From positions 1 to 33,084 of the forward strand of contig JAKATN010000013.1 of NCBI GenBank assembly GCA_021818715.1: a DNA stretch of 33,084 nucleotides, given 5' to 3'. This stretch comes from Thermoplasmata archaeon (GTDB lineage: Archaea; Thermoplasmatota; Thermoplasmata; Thermoplasmatales; Thermoplasmataceae). The notes below the pieces were generated by a model. The model ran no database searches, had not been told where the DNA came from, and worked only from the letters and a program-made list of their open reading frames with translations. The position numbers and the translations under genes were made by a program. Positions 1 to 8,234 of this stretch are shown piece after piece; within the stretch, counting starts at the first letter, position 1, and each line of letters begins with the position of its first letter.

Positions 1-2
1 TT

Positions 3-392
3 ACAGCAAAACAGAATGGAATGGGAATTAAGCTCGAAAATCTCAAAGGCGTGAGGAATGCAAAATCGGGCAGGAATTTCAGGTATTCCCTGAATAGCTG
101 GTCATTCTATCAGCTTGAGCAGATGATGGAATACAAGGCCAGACTACTTGGAATACCCGTTGTATACGTTGATCCATACAACACTTCAAAGGAGTGTTCA
201 AAGTGTGGACAGGTAGGCAACCGTTCAGGCAAGAGTTTTAAGTGCCAGTGTGGGCACGTTGATCATGCCGATGCCAACGCTTCGTTCAACATAGCGTTGC
301 ATCCAGTATTTGAGGAAGGCATAGGTCGATTGCACGTAGACAGGGATGCGTGCAAAGGGAACACTGATATCCCTAAAGAGGCAACGTTATGA
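3..392 (+). CDS. tnpB: TnpB-family RNA-guided nuclease / IS200-IS605 OrfB, C-terminal part (cut by window edge)
   Basis: The reading frame is open from the first base of the window, so the gene starts upstream; an internal ATG at 21 is probably not the start. The visible 130 residues are the C-terminal part of an IS200/IS605 OrfB (TnpB). They hold the conserved segment VVYVDPYNTSKECSKCG, a four-Cys zinc ribbon (CSKCG followed by a CQCG pair), then HADANASFNIA, which carries the last RuvC Asp (RuvC-III). These parts are intact and there is no frameshift in the visible section. The RuvC-I and RuvC-II motifs lie outside the window. TnpB proteins are known to be guided by an RNA from the element's right end; the matching hairpin follows the stop codon. 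No tnpA is visible, so whether the element is autonomous cannot be judged. Confidence 0.88.
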   Translation, partial: TAKQNGMGIKLENLKGVRNAKSGRNFRYSLNSWSFYQLEQMMEYKARLLGIPVVYVDPYNTSKECSKCGQVGNRSGKSFKCQCGHVDHADANASFNIALHPVFEEGIGRLHVDRDACKGNTDIPKEATL

Positions 393-410
393 GCGATAGC
401 GACCTTAGAA

Positions 411-434
411 CCCCACATGCTTTAGCTGTGGGAG
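411..434 (+). repeat. IS200/IS605 right-end hairpin, likely 3' part of an omega RNA
   Basis: Nineteen bases after the tnpB stop, CCCACA (412-417) pairs with TGTGGG (427-432), and an inner GC (419-420) pairs with GC (425-426) around a TTTA loop, leaving one bulged T. This is the usual subterminal hairpin of an IS200/IS605 right end. The element probably ends shortly after, around 434-441 (GTATGTCA). By analogy with studied TnpB systems this stretch would also be the 3' scaffold of the guide RNA, with the guide read from the flanking DNA. The exact end is inferred. Confidence 0.6.
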
Positions 435-435
435 T

Positions 436-699
436 ATGTCAGTGCAATTGACGGCAATTCCTATCATCTGTTCGCCCCGCTTCTATCCCTCATGGGACAG
501 CCTGGGTAATAAGAGGGGCGATCTGTGCCGGAAATATGATGTCAGGCCTGCAAGATTCTACAACTGGGAGGACCAATTCCTGAGTCGTGCACCTGGGATA
601 TTTGAGAACTCCAGCAGAAGATTTGATGAGAATCGCCTCACGAAAGTGGGCCGACACTATCTTCCCCAGCGAAAGCCTCGAAGGTTCCTGCTGAGGTGA
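436..699 (+). pseudogene. Decayed IS3-like transposase OrfA (helix-turn-helix part)
   Basis: An 87-codon frame contains RGDLCRKYDVRPARFYNWED followed by a QFLSRAPGIFE-like stretch. This has the shape of the helix-turn-helix of IS3/IS911-type OrfA proteins (LCRxYxI-x-x-xFYxWKxxFL). The residues before and after it do not resemble a whole OrfA: the coiled coil that should follow the motif is lost, and no integrase-core OrfB with a DDE pattern can be followed downstream. The frame opens inside the right end of the neighbouring IS605-type element, so its first codons are not original. I read it as a broken insertion-sequence remnant. It rests on one motif, so a chance match is possible. Confidence 0.4.
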
Positions 700-1196
700 A
701 AGTGCGATTGCCCCTATGAAACATTCCTTGGGCCCCCCCACTTTTGCAGATCTGGCTGGTAGTCTCTGTTGACGATTCCATTCATACATCAAGGCACGAG
801 CCTTACTACCATGCTCTGCCGGGGAAATCCATTTCGTCCGGGACCTGTAGAGAGCTAAGGACGGCAGATTATGCGGACAACACATCCTTGTTGGGGTAAA
901 CGGCAACTCTCTCGCGACTACGCCTTTCATGCTACCGTCAACAATGCTCAATTAGCACATCTAATTTCTTTTCTCTGTGGCGAAAAGGAACGACCAAAAA
1001 CTATGTGTTCCGAACCGTTAAACTGCATTGATGACAGAACAAATCTCTATGGGGGCATGCTTGAGGAGGCAATACATAAAATGTTCAAAATTGGGCATTA
1101 GCAGCCAGTATTCACCTTACATCTTAGCATAAAGAATTAATAGTAACATAGCAAATAACTTCTCAAGGTAGTATACCAGATTTTAAGTGATCATGT
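700..1196. other. Gene-poor stretch, probable insertion-sequence debris
   Basis: About 500 bases with only short overlapping frames on both strands, none protein-like. It adjoins the decayed transposase and probably contains the rest of that element in unrecognisable form. The last 60 bases (around 1130-1190) are AT-rich and must hold the promoter of the gene at 1197; a purine-rich AAGGTAG (1165-1171) lies too far upstream to be a clear ribosome binding site. Confidence 0.4.
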
Positions 1197-1760
1197 ATGA
1201 TGGTAAGAAAGGAATTTCTTGCGATTGTTATAGTTGTTGCTATTGTAATAGTATCCCTGTCTGTGTATATAGTGGCAAACCATTCCGGAAATTCTGGTAG
1301 TAATTCCGGCAGCGGCGCTCTGAGCGTGAAATTCTCCTCGAATGGAAATACCACTGGAACGAGCTCCGTGACTGCAGGCTACAATCTGATCATTGACCCG
1401 GTCAATCCAACTTCTATGGATGAATATCACATCTCCGTCTATGTGAATTCTTCATTGACTTCGGTGCTGACAGGGAGCTATACGATATCCTGGGCCAGCG
1501 GTGCTGGTGGGCAGTCAACGAGTTCGGGCCATGATGTGGTATGGGTTTCAACCACAGCCGGCTCAGGCTATGTGATATTTTTTGCTGCTTCAGGAACCCA
1601 GACAGTTTCGAACGGTGCCATTCTTGATGTGTTCTACGGTGACATCGTCATATCTGGGAGCACTGTTACTGTAAATCCGGTTGCAACTTCCACCTGGTCT
1701 GGTGTACAGATCGGGCTATCGTATCAAGGATACTCTGGAACTGCAGGTGTTGCATTATGA
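1197..1760 (+). CDS. Membrane-anchored Ser/Gly/Thr-rich extracytoplasmic protein, unknown function
   Basis: A 187-residue protein not recognised as a known family. Residues 1-5 are short and basic (MMVRK), residues 7-27 are one strongly hydrophobic helix (FLAIVIVVAIVIVSLSVYIVA), and the rest is rich in Ser, Thr, Gly and Asn, with a low-complexity NSGSNSGSG linker at about 31-40. This fits an N-terminally anchored surface protein with a beta-rich outer domain; several N-x-S/T sites could be glycosylated. There is no lipobox Cys and no clear class III (pilin) signal-peptide cut site, although the shape resembles pilin-like proteins. The stop overlaps the start of the next gene by four bases (ATGA), so the two are probably translated together. 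A second ATG at 1200 is an alternative start. Confidence 0.6.
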   Translation: MMVRKEFLAIVIVVAIVIVSLSVYIVANHSGNSGSNSGSGALSVKFSSNGNTTGTSSVTAGYNLIIDPVNPTSMDEYHISVYVNSSLTSVLTGSYTISWASGAGGQSTSSGHDVVWVSTTAGSGYVIFFAASGTQTVSNGAILDVFYGDIVISGSTVTVNPVATSTWSGVQIGLSYQGYSGTAGVAL

Positions 1761-2347
1761 ATGATTCTGCCACCGATGGTAAAGATCGCAACAATTTCAT
1801 TCTCTTCACTAACACTAATTTTCAATTGAAGTTAGGACTAGGGCTTGGGATCGGACGTTTTAAGATCGGCTTTCACTCCATTGGGGAGGCTTTGGGGTAC
1901 AGCTCAACCTCGATTGGATGGGATGATGCCATACAACGTATGCAAAGCGATCTGGGAAAATCCCTGATTCCACCCAAGGCGAAAAGCATCCTGAGCGGTG
2001 TTGCTACCCTTGTCGTTCCAGGCGGGGTGTTTGCCTCACAGATGTTCGGGAACAAATGGAACTGGTCAGGGGCATTGGATTTTGGTAGTTTCCGGGTGTA
2101 TACCTTCACCAGTATGATGGGGGGAGTGCTGAAATACATATTTCATAGCTGGATAGTTTCCGAGGTGGCCGGCGGCTCCTCAAAATCCAGGGATTTGTTC
2201 AAGGCTATGATTTCGCATTCCCCACTCGAGCCAATCTCGAATGAGGAATTTGATGACAAGATTGCTAAACTGCGCTTAGGCATAAAGGAGATGCTTGCCG
2301 GGATTCCCCTGCAAGGACTTGACAATAATCTATGGCAAACCCTGTGA
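1757..2347 (+). CDS. Unknown protein coupled to the surface protein upstream
   Basis: A 196-residue protein of unknown function that begins in an ATGA overlap with the preceding gene, which supports its being real. It has no N-terminal signal. Residues about 24-35 are Gly/Leu-rich (KLGLGLGIGRFK), a weakly hydrophobic segment lies at about 77-90, and the C-terminal 50 residues look like a soluble charged helical region (EPISNEEFDDKIAKLRLGIK). I see no catalytic motif. Its base composition does not stand out from the neighbours. It may be a cytoplasmic or membrane-associated partner of the surface protein. A minus-strand frame overlaps the end of this gene and continues to 2487, so a wrong strand choice in this region cannot be excluded. 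Confidence 0.5.
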   Translation: MNDSATDGKDRNNFILFTNTNFQLKLGLGLGIGRFKIGFHSIGEALGYSSTSIGWDDAIQRMQSDLGKSLIPPKAKSILSGVATLVVPGGVFASQMFGNKWNWSGALDFGSFRVYTFTSMMGGVLKYIFHSWIVSEVAGGSSKSRDLFKAMISHSPLEPISNEEFDDKIAKLRLGIKEMLAGIPLQGLDNNLWQTL

Positions 2348-2535
2348 TCATTGGGAATTGATTCTGGAAAATGAGCATATTCCTGCAACATCATTTGCAT
2401 TTTCTTTATTGCCCTGAGAAGTCCAGCACCCAACTTCTTATCAGAGTTCATTATTAGAAGGGGAAACCATGGGTGGTGGACAATCATGCCCGTATTTTGC
2501 GTTTTGCCATGCGGAGGGGTGGAATTTTATTATGA

Positions 2536-2609
2536 CGCCCGAGCCGGGATTTGAACCCGGATCAGAGGCTCCGCAGGCCTCAAGGATATCCATGTTACCC
2601 CACTCGGGC
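2536..2609 (-). tRNA. tRNA-Arg (anticodon GCG)
   Basis: Read on the minus strand, GCCCGAG (2609-2603) pairs with CTCGGGC (2543-2537), and base 2536 supplies discriminator G73. The anticodon stem GAGGC/GCCTC closes the seven-base loop CTGCGGA, so positions 34-36 are GCG, which reads CGC/CGU. The T arm is CCGGG-TTCAAAT-CCCGG. The D arm contains the expected GG of the loop and a short stem with a G-U pair. CCA is not encoded and there is no intron. Confidence 0.93.
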
Positions 2610-2633
2610 ACTTGGCCTTTAACGCGTGCCTAA

Positions 2634-2644
2634 GTTATAATTTT
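2634..2644 (-). promoter_or_regulatory. TATA box of tRNA-Arg
   Basis: On the minus strand this reads AAAATTATAAC. Its centre is about 29 bp upstream of the first tRNA base, the normal archaeal TATA distance. The remaining bases up to the MFS gene (2645-2908) hold no gene-like frame; a small inverted repeat TTCAC/GTGAA (near 2665-2682) is the only structure seen. Confidence 0.55.
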
Positions 2645-2908
2645 TCCCAATAATATCAGGCGCTTCACTCGAAAGGTGAAACTGTGAACCCAGTTGGATG
2701 TGTTATACCTTCGTGATGATCGGGCTTATTTGCGTCTTTTTGTTTTGTATGCAGTGCAGGTTTTTCCCCAATCAAAAGGCTAGCTGTTTCTGATCATTTG
2801 GATTGTTTCGGCCTTCCTTTCAGTTGATCCAGTAATTACCTGGGAAACGCCAGATTTGCTGAAGTACATCACACTGAGATATGTACCATATATGGAAACC
2901 GCAATAGA

Positions 2909-4195
2909 ATGAATGCCGGCATTGTCTTAGATTTTATACCAATTTATAATACGCTTGCGTTGGTTTTGAATCGCGAAAATAATGACTCTCAGGACCTGAC
3001 TACCCTTGTTTTCACATCATTAGCGCACTTTGCAAATGATGGGAATTTCCTTCTCTATTCGCTCCTAATAGTGTATTATTACGCGGCACTGAACTTGAAC
3101 GAAGCCTTCGTTGGGATTGGTGCCATTGGCGCAAACCTCCTATCCGGCATTTTAACCGGGCCAATTGGCCTCTATGCGCAAAGGAGCGGCAGGATCGGGG
3201 AAATGATTGCACTCGGGATATTCCTTGAGGGCATTTCGGCACTTATGTTCGCTGTACCATTCTTCATTCCCGGCCTTACTTACTGGTTCATATTCGTTTC
3301 TGCAGGAGTTCTTGGGCTCGGCCAGGCCTTCTATCATCCCCTCGGGGCATCTTTGATCAACCAGACATACGGATCTAAAAGGAGCCCGGGGTATCTTGGC
3401 ATAAACGGTTCACTTGGAAGCATAGGCAGAGCCATATTCCCCCTGATTATAGGTACTACAGTCCTGTTTTTCAGCTATGGAAGAGGCATTCTTACCACTG
3501 GAATCATCATGCTTGCCTTTTCCCTGGTTATATACAGCGGGCTGAGAGGCTTTTCGCCAGGGAATAACCCGGTTAAGGTGGAGAAAAGCCATAGAAAAAC
3601 GGGAAAACCGGACATGAAGCCATACGCATTCTTCGTTTACTACTTCACTGCCTCAATGTTTCTCAGATCGGTCTTTTATCTCGGCGTAAACACATATCTT
3701 GCGGACTACTTGCAGATATTCACCGGCTCAAAGTTTGTGACCTCAATCGTTCTCACAATTGCGTTCATCCCGCCCATCATAGGACAGCCCATATTCGGCA
3801 AAATGGTATCCGAAAGGGGCGGGAGGTTCATTGTATTATTGACCGGATATATGTCAGTTTTTGGCTTCGCATTATTCATGCTTTCTGCAAATATTGTGCT
3901 CCTGACTGCGTCACTGGGCTTCTTTGCCTTTTTTGCCTTCACGGGATTCCCTGTAATGCTTGGTTACATGGGACAGAAAATCCCGAGGGATATTCTTCCT
4001 TTTACAAATGGCATAGTTTGGGGGGTTGGCAATACCCTTGGATCTTCTGCTGGTGTTGGGATCATGGTTGTGCTCCTGAGCCACTGGAACCTCTCCTTCA
4101 GCTTCTGGGTGATGCTGGCGATAGGCTCTGTCTCGGTTCTAATGCTTCAGTTTGAGCCAAAACGCAATCGCGAGATGGCAGAGATGGCTTCCTGA
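2909..4195 (+). CDS. MFS transporter of the fosmidomycin-resistance-like type
   Basis: A 428-residue polytopic membrane protein of the major facilitator superfamily with about 12 helices and a basic central loop near residues 223-240 between the two halves. SLAHFANDGNFLLYSLLIVYY near the N-terminus and GLGQAFYHPLGASLINQTYG in the first half resemble the Fsr group of proton-driven exporters. The substrate cannot be read from the sequence. The start is doubtful: a TATA-like TTTATA at 2933-2938 lies inside the first codons, and in-frame TTG codons at 2960 and 2966 lie about 25-30 bp after it. A leaderless start there would give a protein about 17-19 residues shorter, beginning just before the conserved part. 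The gene stands alone between tRNA-Arg and the single-strand-binding protein. Confidence 0.85.
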   Translation: MNAGIVLDFIPIYNTLALVLNRENNDSQDLTTLVFTSLAHFANDGNFLLYSLLIVYYYAALNLNEAFVGIGAIGANLLSGILTGPIGLYAQRSGRIGEMIALGIFLEGISALMFAVPFFIPGLTYWFIFVSAGVLGLGQAFYHPLGASLINQTYGSKRSPGYLGINGSLGSIGRAIFPLIIGTTVLFFSYGRGILTTGIIMLAFSLVIYSGLRGFSPGNNPVKVEKSHRKTGKPDMKPYAFFVYYFTASMFLRSVFYLGVNTYLADYLQIFTGSKFVTSIVLTIAFIPPIIGQPIFGKMVSERGGRFIVLLTGYMSVFGFALFMLSANIVLLTASLGFFAFFAFTGFPVMLGYMGQKIPRDILPFTNGIVWGVGNTLGSSAGVGIMVVLLSHWNLSFSFWVMLAIGSVSVLMLQFEPKRNREMAEMAS

Positions 4196-4309
4196 AATCT
4201 CTTTTTGGGTATGGAAATGTACCAAGGCTAATTTTGCCACAATATAATTATATAGTTTCTGCTAATCGGGAATAGTCTTCTCAGACAGAAAAAAAAGGAA
4301 GTAAACGAA

Positions 4310-4747
4310 ATGGAAGGCGCGACCAAAATAAAGGATTTGAACCCCTCGTCAAGAAGGGTCAATGTATTGGGAAAGGTTTTGTCAATAGGGGAAAAGAAGG
4401 CCATAACCACCAAATTCGGTGAAGAGAAAACAGTCACCGAAGTGATAATTGCCGACGACACCGGGAAAATCACCCTGTCACTATGGGGCGAACAGGCGGA
4501 TAAGGCAAAGGATGGCGAGGTTCTTTACATCGACAACGGGTATGTCTCACTCGTAAGAGGCCATATGAGGCTGAACGTTGGCAAATACGGTGCTCTGAAC
4601 ACGAGTTCCGAAGATGTGGGAGAAATCAACGACTCAATTGACATGAGCGAGAAAGAGCACGAAAACCAGTTCAGGGGCTACAGGAGATTCGGCGGAGAAG
4701 GCGGTAACAACCGCAGGTCCGGCGGCTTTCGTGGCAGAGACGAGTAA
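4310..4747 (+). CDS. ssb: OB-fold single-stranded DNA-binding protein (archaeal SSB/RPA-like)
   Basis: A 145-residue protein with one OB fold at residues about 3-100: KIKDLNPSSRRVNVLGKVLS opens strand 1, and VIIADDTGKITLSLWGEQAD is the typical DDTG-x-I-x-x-x-LWG core of archaeal SSB and RPA OB domains. The tail (about 125-145) is Gly/Arg-rich (RRFGGEGG, RRSGGFRGRDE). Single-fold archaeal SSBs of this length bind ssDNA in replication and repair, with the tail used for partner or nucleic-acid contact. RNA binding is an alternative. AATATAATTATATAG (4240-4254) is a fair TATA region, leaving a leader of some tens of bases with a purine-rich AAAAGGAAG (4293-4301) before the ATG. A hairpin and T-rich tract follow the stop. 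Confidence 0.85.
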   Translation: MEGATKIKDLNPSSRRVNVLGKVLSIGEKKAITTKFGEEKTVTEVIIADDTGKITLSLWGEQADKAKDGEVLYIDNGYVSLVRGHMRLNVGKYGALNTSSEDVGEINDSIDMSEKEHENQFRGYRRFGGEGGNNRRSGGFRGRDE

Positions 4748-4776
4748 TTTTCCGGTTTAGTATTCTAGGATCCAAC

Positions 4777-4810
4777 GGGCTTTTTAAGCCCATATTTATT
4801 ATTTTTTTAT
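4777..4810 (+). terminator. Hairpin plus T-rich terminator after ssb
   Basis: GGGCTT (4777-4782) and AAGCCC (4786-4791) form a tight stem around TTT, followed by ATATTTATTATTTTTTTATT. It lies 30 bases after the ssb stop. Confidence 0.65.
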
Positions 4811-5062
4811 TATTTGTATTATAATTGTTGTACAGTTCGAATAGAAAGCATTTCTCGGATATGATCCTGATAGCGCAGTTCGTAGCCATGCCTGATTCCG
4901 TGGAAAGTTAGGTCAAACATTATCGTCAACATAAGCAAATGCATATAGTCCGGAACTGCCGGTTTTCCCGTATAACGCGATAGAAGAAATTGAGGATTTT
5001 TGCCGCAGCCCGATTCAGAAGCATTATGTTTTTGGTTGTAAATGAGTCACTGATTGAAATAA
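4811..5062. other. Intergenic stretch without a recognisable gene
   Basis: Part of the 343-base gap between ssb and the antiporter. I see only frames of fewer than 20 codons and no tRNA-like fold. The right end leads into the antiporter's TATA box. Confidence 0.4.
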
Positions 5063-5069
5063 TTTATAT
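5063..5069 (+). promoter_or_regulatory. TATA box of the antiporter gene
   Basis: TTTATAT centred about 25 bp before the ATG at 5091, with no Shine-Dalgarno between them. This implies a leaderless or nearly leaderless transcript. Confidence 0.55.
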
Positions 5070-5090
5070 GCATTCGGGAATGGACAATAG

Positions 5091-6263
5091 ATGCCGGACC
5101 TGATTACATCAATCCTCCTGCTGCTTGTAGTTGCCATCGGCCTGGGTACAATTTTCAACAATTTTGGCCTTCCGGAAGTGGTGGGAGCAATTATTGCAGG
5201 CATATTACTCGGGCCTGCAGTTTCGTCAATTATTCTGCCATCTTCCGAACTCTCCACCATAAGCCTGCTTGCACTTTTCTTCATTATCCTTCAAATAGGA
5301 ATAGAGGCATCTTCGGACATCTTTTCGAAGAACATCAAATACGTGACTGGGTTTGCGCTTACTTCGTTTCTGGTCCCTTTTCTCATTATGTCTGCCGGCT
5401 CTATGTTCATTTTTAACCTTTCATATCTGGGAGCCATCAGCGTTTCACTGTCTGTCAGCATCCCCTCAATTTCGATTACCTCGGTTCTGCTTGTCAGGTC
5501 TGGGCTAATCAAAATGGACGACGGGCTGAGGCTTCTTGGGGGTGTTGCAATGAGCGATACCATAGCATTCATCATATTCGTATCCTTCCACAGGCCTGTT
5601 TCAACCATAATTGTGGTGTCAACATCTCTCGCTATTTTCATGGTTCTGCTCTATTTCCTTGATGTTTTCCTGAAGGCGAGATCTGAAAGAATCAGGTCCA
5701 GATTCGACAAGCTCTCAACGAGCCAGAAGGAGTCATTAATCTTTGCTGCTGTCATTCTGATGGGGCTTGGAGTATCTTCGCTCTTCGAGTACATCGGGAT
5801 CACTTTTGTCCTGGGCGCATTCTTTTCTGGCCTCATCATTCATCAGAACTCCGTGGGTGAGGAAACCTATGGCGTATTGAAAAGAACTTTTCAGAGAATC
5901 AATTCCAGCTTCTTCATACCGCTCTTTTTCAGCATCTCAGGACTGGAAATGACCCTGATCCCTGTTTCCCTGATACCATACCTTGTGTTCCTTGTCGCCG
6001 TAACTGCCTCAATAGGGGGATTTGCAGCCTATCAGTTCTCAAAGCGCTACATGAAGGATATCACCCCGAGGGTCTCTCTCGGTATATTCGGGGGAAGGGG
6101 GGCAGTCGGGATCATTATAGCATCCATCGCCCTCTCCAAAAGTTTCATTGACGCTACCTATTATTCAGTGGCCATCTTTGCGACAATTGTCATGGCACTC
6201 TCCTTCACGTTCATCTTTGAAAGCTCATTGAAGAAAATGGAAAAATCATCCGCCACCCAATAG
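5091..6263 (+). CDS. CPA2-family cation/proton antiporter (Na+/H+ exchanger domain)
   Basis: A 390-residue integral membrane protein with about 12 helices. The N-terminal NFGLPEVVGAIIAGILLGPA is the signature of CPA2/KefB-type sodium or potassium/proton antiporters. FFIILQIGIEAS corresponds to the conserved helix-3/4 region and LGVSSLFEYIGITFVLGAFFSGLI to the second-half core. FGGRGAVGIIIASIAL near the C-terminus (about residues 334-349) is also typical. The protein ends directly after the membrane domain, so the cytoplasmic TrkA-N/RCK domain found in KefB is absent. It would exchange Na+ or K+ for protons across the cell membrane, of obvious use to an acidophile, but the ion and direction cannot be read from sequence. 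It converges on the DNA ligase gene with 28 bases between the stops. Confidence 0.87.
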   Translation: MPDLITSILLLLVVAIGLGTIFNNFGLPEVVGAIIAGILLGPAVSSIILPSSELSTISLLALFFIILQIGIEASSDIFSKNIKYVTGFALTSFLVPFLIMSAGSMFIFNLSYLGAISVSLSVSIPSISITSVLLVRSGLIKMDDGLRLLGGVAMSDTIAFIIFVSFHRPVSTIIVVSTSLAIFMVLLYFLDVFLKARSERIRSRFDKLSTSQKESLIFAAVILMGLGVSSLFEYIGITFVLGAFFSGLIIHQNSVGEETYGVLKRTFQRINSSFFIPLFFSISGLEMTLIPVSLIPYLVFLVAVTASIGGFAAYQFSKRYMKDITPRVSLGIFGGRGAVGIIIASIALSKSFIDATYYSVAIFATIVMALSFTFIFESSLKKMEKSSATQ

Positions 6264-6291
6264 TTCCATAGCTGAATACATATCGGCCGGT

Positions 6292-8040
6292 TCATTTCTT
6301 GGCCTGATTGTTGTACATCGATATGATCTCAGAAGTCTTGCTGCATTCGCTTCCCTTTTTGTCTGTCCTGAAGATGCCTGTGAACCTTGGGAAACGCAGT
6401 GAGAGCCCTGACTTTTCCTCTATTACAGAATAGGCGCAGGTGTGAACCGGGCTGATCGTGATCTCCGCGCCCACCACCTCCAGAACGGTATCTGGGTAGA
6501 ACCATACCTCCGGCGTCATGATGGAATTTACGTTGTTCGGGCAGGATTCCGTTTTGAGGGCCTCGAACCTCTTCGGAAGGGAGAAAAGAATTTCGTCATT
6601 GAATCCGGTTCCCAGCTTGCAGATTGTCTCAAAAGTATCCCTCTCATCGTTGTACACCCCCATAAGGAGTGCACCGTATGTTCCCTTTCTTCTCCCGTGA
6701 CCTGCAAAGGCACCGAGGACAACAAGATCAAGAGAATCCCCCATTTGCCTCTGGTAATCCCTCTTGAACTTTATCCACTGCCATCCGCGTGCTCCTGCAC
6801 GGTATGGAGTCTCGTCTGAGACGCTCTTGGCGACGATTCCTTCACACCCATCGGCGATAGATTTCTCGAAGAATGCCTGTATCTCCTGCAGATCAGAAGA
6901 CACTATCCGCGTGGCCAGCTTGAAGTTCTCATTTTCGCTAAAAAGAGATTCCAGGAGCTTCCTTCTCTCCTCATAGGGCAGATTCATTGTGGAACGGCCG
7001 TCAAGGTACAGTATGTCAAAGAGAAAAACCACGATGGGGATTTCCTCACTCTTTCCCTCTAGGTCATATTTTCTTCCCCTCCTTTTCGATACCATCTGGA
7101 AGGGATAAAGCTCCCCAGTCTCAGGGTTATACGGAACAGACTCCCCGTCCAGGATACAGGATTTCAGGTTGAAAGTTGATTTGAATGCCCGGATTATATC
7201 CGGGAAATTACCTGTAGTTTCCTCACTCCCCCTGGAAAAGATTTTCACGTTGCTGCCGTCATAATGGATCTGCGTTCTCAGGCCGTCATACTTGTATTCG
7301 AACGCAGCCTTTTTGCCGAGCTTCACAAGGATTTCGCTGAGGCTAGTCAGCCTCTCTGCGAGCATGACCTTGACGGGCACCATAGGCGCAGGGCTTGTGG
7401 CTGCAATGGAATGCCAGTCATGACTGCGCATCAGCCGCGCAAGCCTTGCCATGTCAGGATAACAGTTGTATGCATATTCGATGGCCTCCGGATCGCCATC
7501 CCATCCGAAGGCAGCGATCAGAGAAGAAATGATGGTGGCATCGGACACGCCGAGCCTAAGTCTGCCCGTGATTATCCTTGTGATGTATTTTGCCTCGGAA
7601 GGGGTGGAACCTATTATGAGTTCGGTATAAAGTCCGAGTTTTTTTGAGATGCTTCCCTCTCCTGATATTTTGGAAATAGCCTTCAGGGAATCAAAAACGT
7701 CGGCAATTGTATGCATTCTTTCCTCCAGTGCCCGCTGCTTTATGCCAGAGGCAATACCGAAGGCGACCGTACCAAGATCTCCTGTCTTAGCCATGTCCTT
7801 GAGTATCTGATCTTCCCGGACATTGGAAATTCCAGATAGAGCCTTTACAAGAAGTTTATCCGCCATACCTGTTTCAATTCCTTCATAATCTGGGGCCAAC
7901 TTTCCCTGCACAAGAAAGACGAGCTTCTCCACCTCATCCTTCGCATCGACAAAAAGAGAGGCCAGCATGGAGGCCAGTTCCAGCCTCTTCGCCGTGGCTT
8001 CCATTTTTTCGAAAACGGAACACGCGTCCCTGAATAACAC
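6292..8040 (-). CDS. lig: ATP-dependent DNA ligase
   Basis: Joins nicks in DNA through an AMP-lysine intermediate, as the replicative and repair ligase of archaea. The 582 residues match the usual archaeal Lig1 length: N-terminal DNA-binding domain (about 1-210), adenylation domain with motif I EYKYDGLRTQ (nucleophile Lys250), ILDGESVPY (motif III), EGIVAKS (motif IV), WIKFKRDY (motif V), then the OB domain to about 570. The start codon is GTG (8040). It is kept because LFRDACSVFEKMEATAKRLE matches the N-terminus usual in this family, whereas the next ATG (8004) would cut it. An AT-rich AACTAATTATC (about 8062-8072, minus) is at a suitable TATA distance for a leaderless start. It is divergent from the aldolase gene at 8235. 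Confidence 0.95.
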   Translation of the reverse strand: MLFRDACSVFEKMEATAKRLELASMLASLFVDAKDEVEKLVFLVQGKLAPDYEGIETGMADKLLVKALSGISNVREDQILKDMAKTGDLGTVAFGIASGIKQRALEERMHTIADVFDSLKAISKISGEGSISKKLGLYTELIIGSTPSEAKYITRIITGRLRLGVSDATIISSLIAAFGWDGDPEAIEYAYNCYPDMARLARLMRSHDWHSIAATSPAPMVPVKVMLAERLTSLSEILVKLGKKAAFEYKYDGLRTQIHYDGSNVKIFSRGSEETTGNFPDIIRAFKSTFNLKSCILDGESVPYNPETGELYPFQMVSKRRGRKYDLEGKSEEIPIVVFLFDILYLDGRSTMNLPYEERRKLLESLFSENENFKLATRIVSSDLQEIQAFFEKSIADGCEGIVAKSVSDETPYRAGARGWQWIKFKRDYQRQMGDSLDLVVLGAFAGHGRRKGTYGALLMGVYNDERDTFETICKLGTGFNDEILFSLPKRFEALKTESCPNNVNSIMTPEVWFYPDTVLEVVGAEITISPVHTCAYSVIEEKSGLSLRFPRFTGIFRTDKKGSECSKTSEIISMYNNQAKK

Positions 8041-8234
8041 AAAAATATATGCCGCAAGGCGATAATTAGTTTCCTGATCCGCAGATCAGTTGTGCGGATT
8101 GGGGAATTTGTGCACATTTCCATAAACCTGGATGCCGCTGATCCCCGGGCTGGACTTGCATCTATGCGGTGGATCACGGGCAAAATGTTATTAGTGCTCG
8201 AATATTTGAGGGAACACCAATCAGGGGATAAAAC

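Noticed and set aside
490-951. 153-codon minus-strand frame across the transposase remnant
   Set aside because: Composition is not protein-like and the plus strand carries the recognisable helix-turn-helix motif; taken as a shadow.
2143-2487. 114-codon minus-strand frame with NSDKKLGAGLLRAIKKMQMMLQEY
   Set aside because: The N-terminal 40 residues look protein-like, but the rest is antisense to the gene at 1757-2347, which has the better start context (ATGA overlap). Kept only as a caution in that entry.
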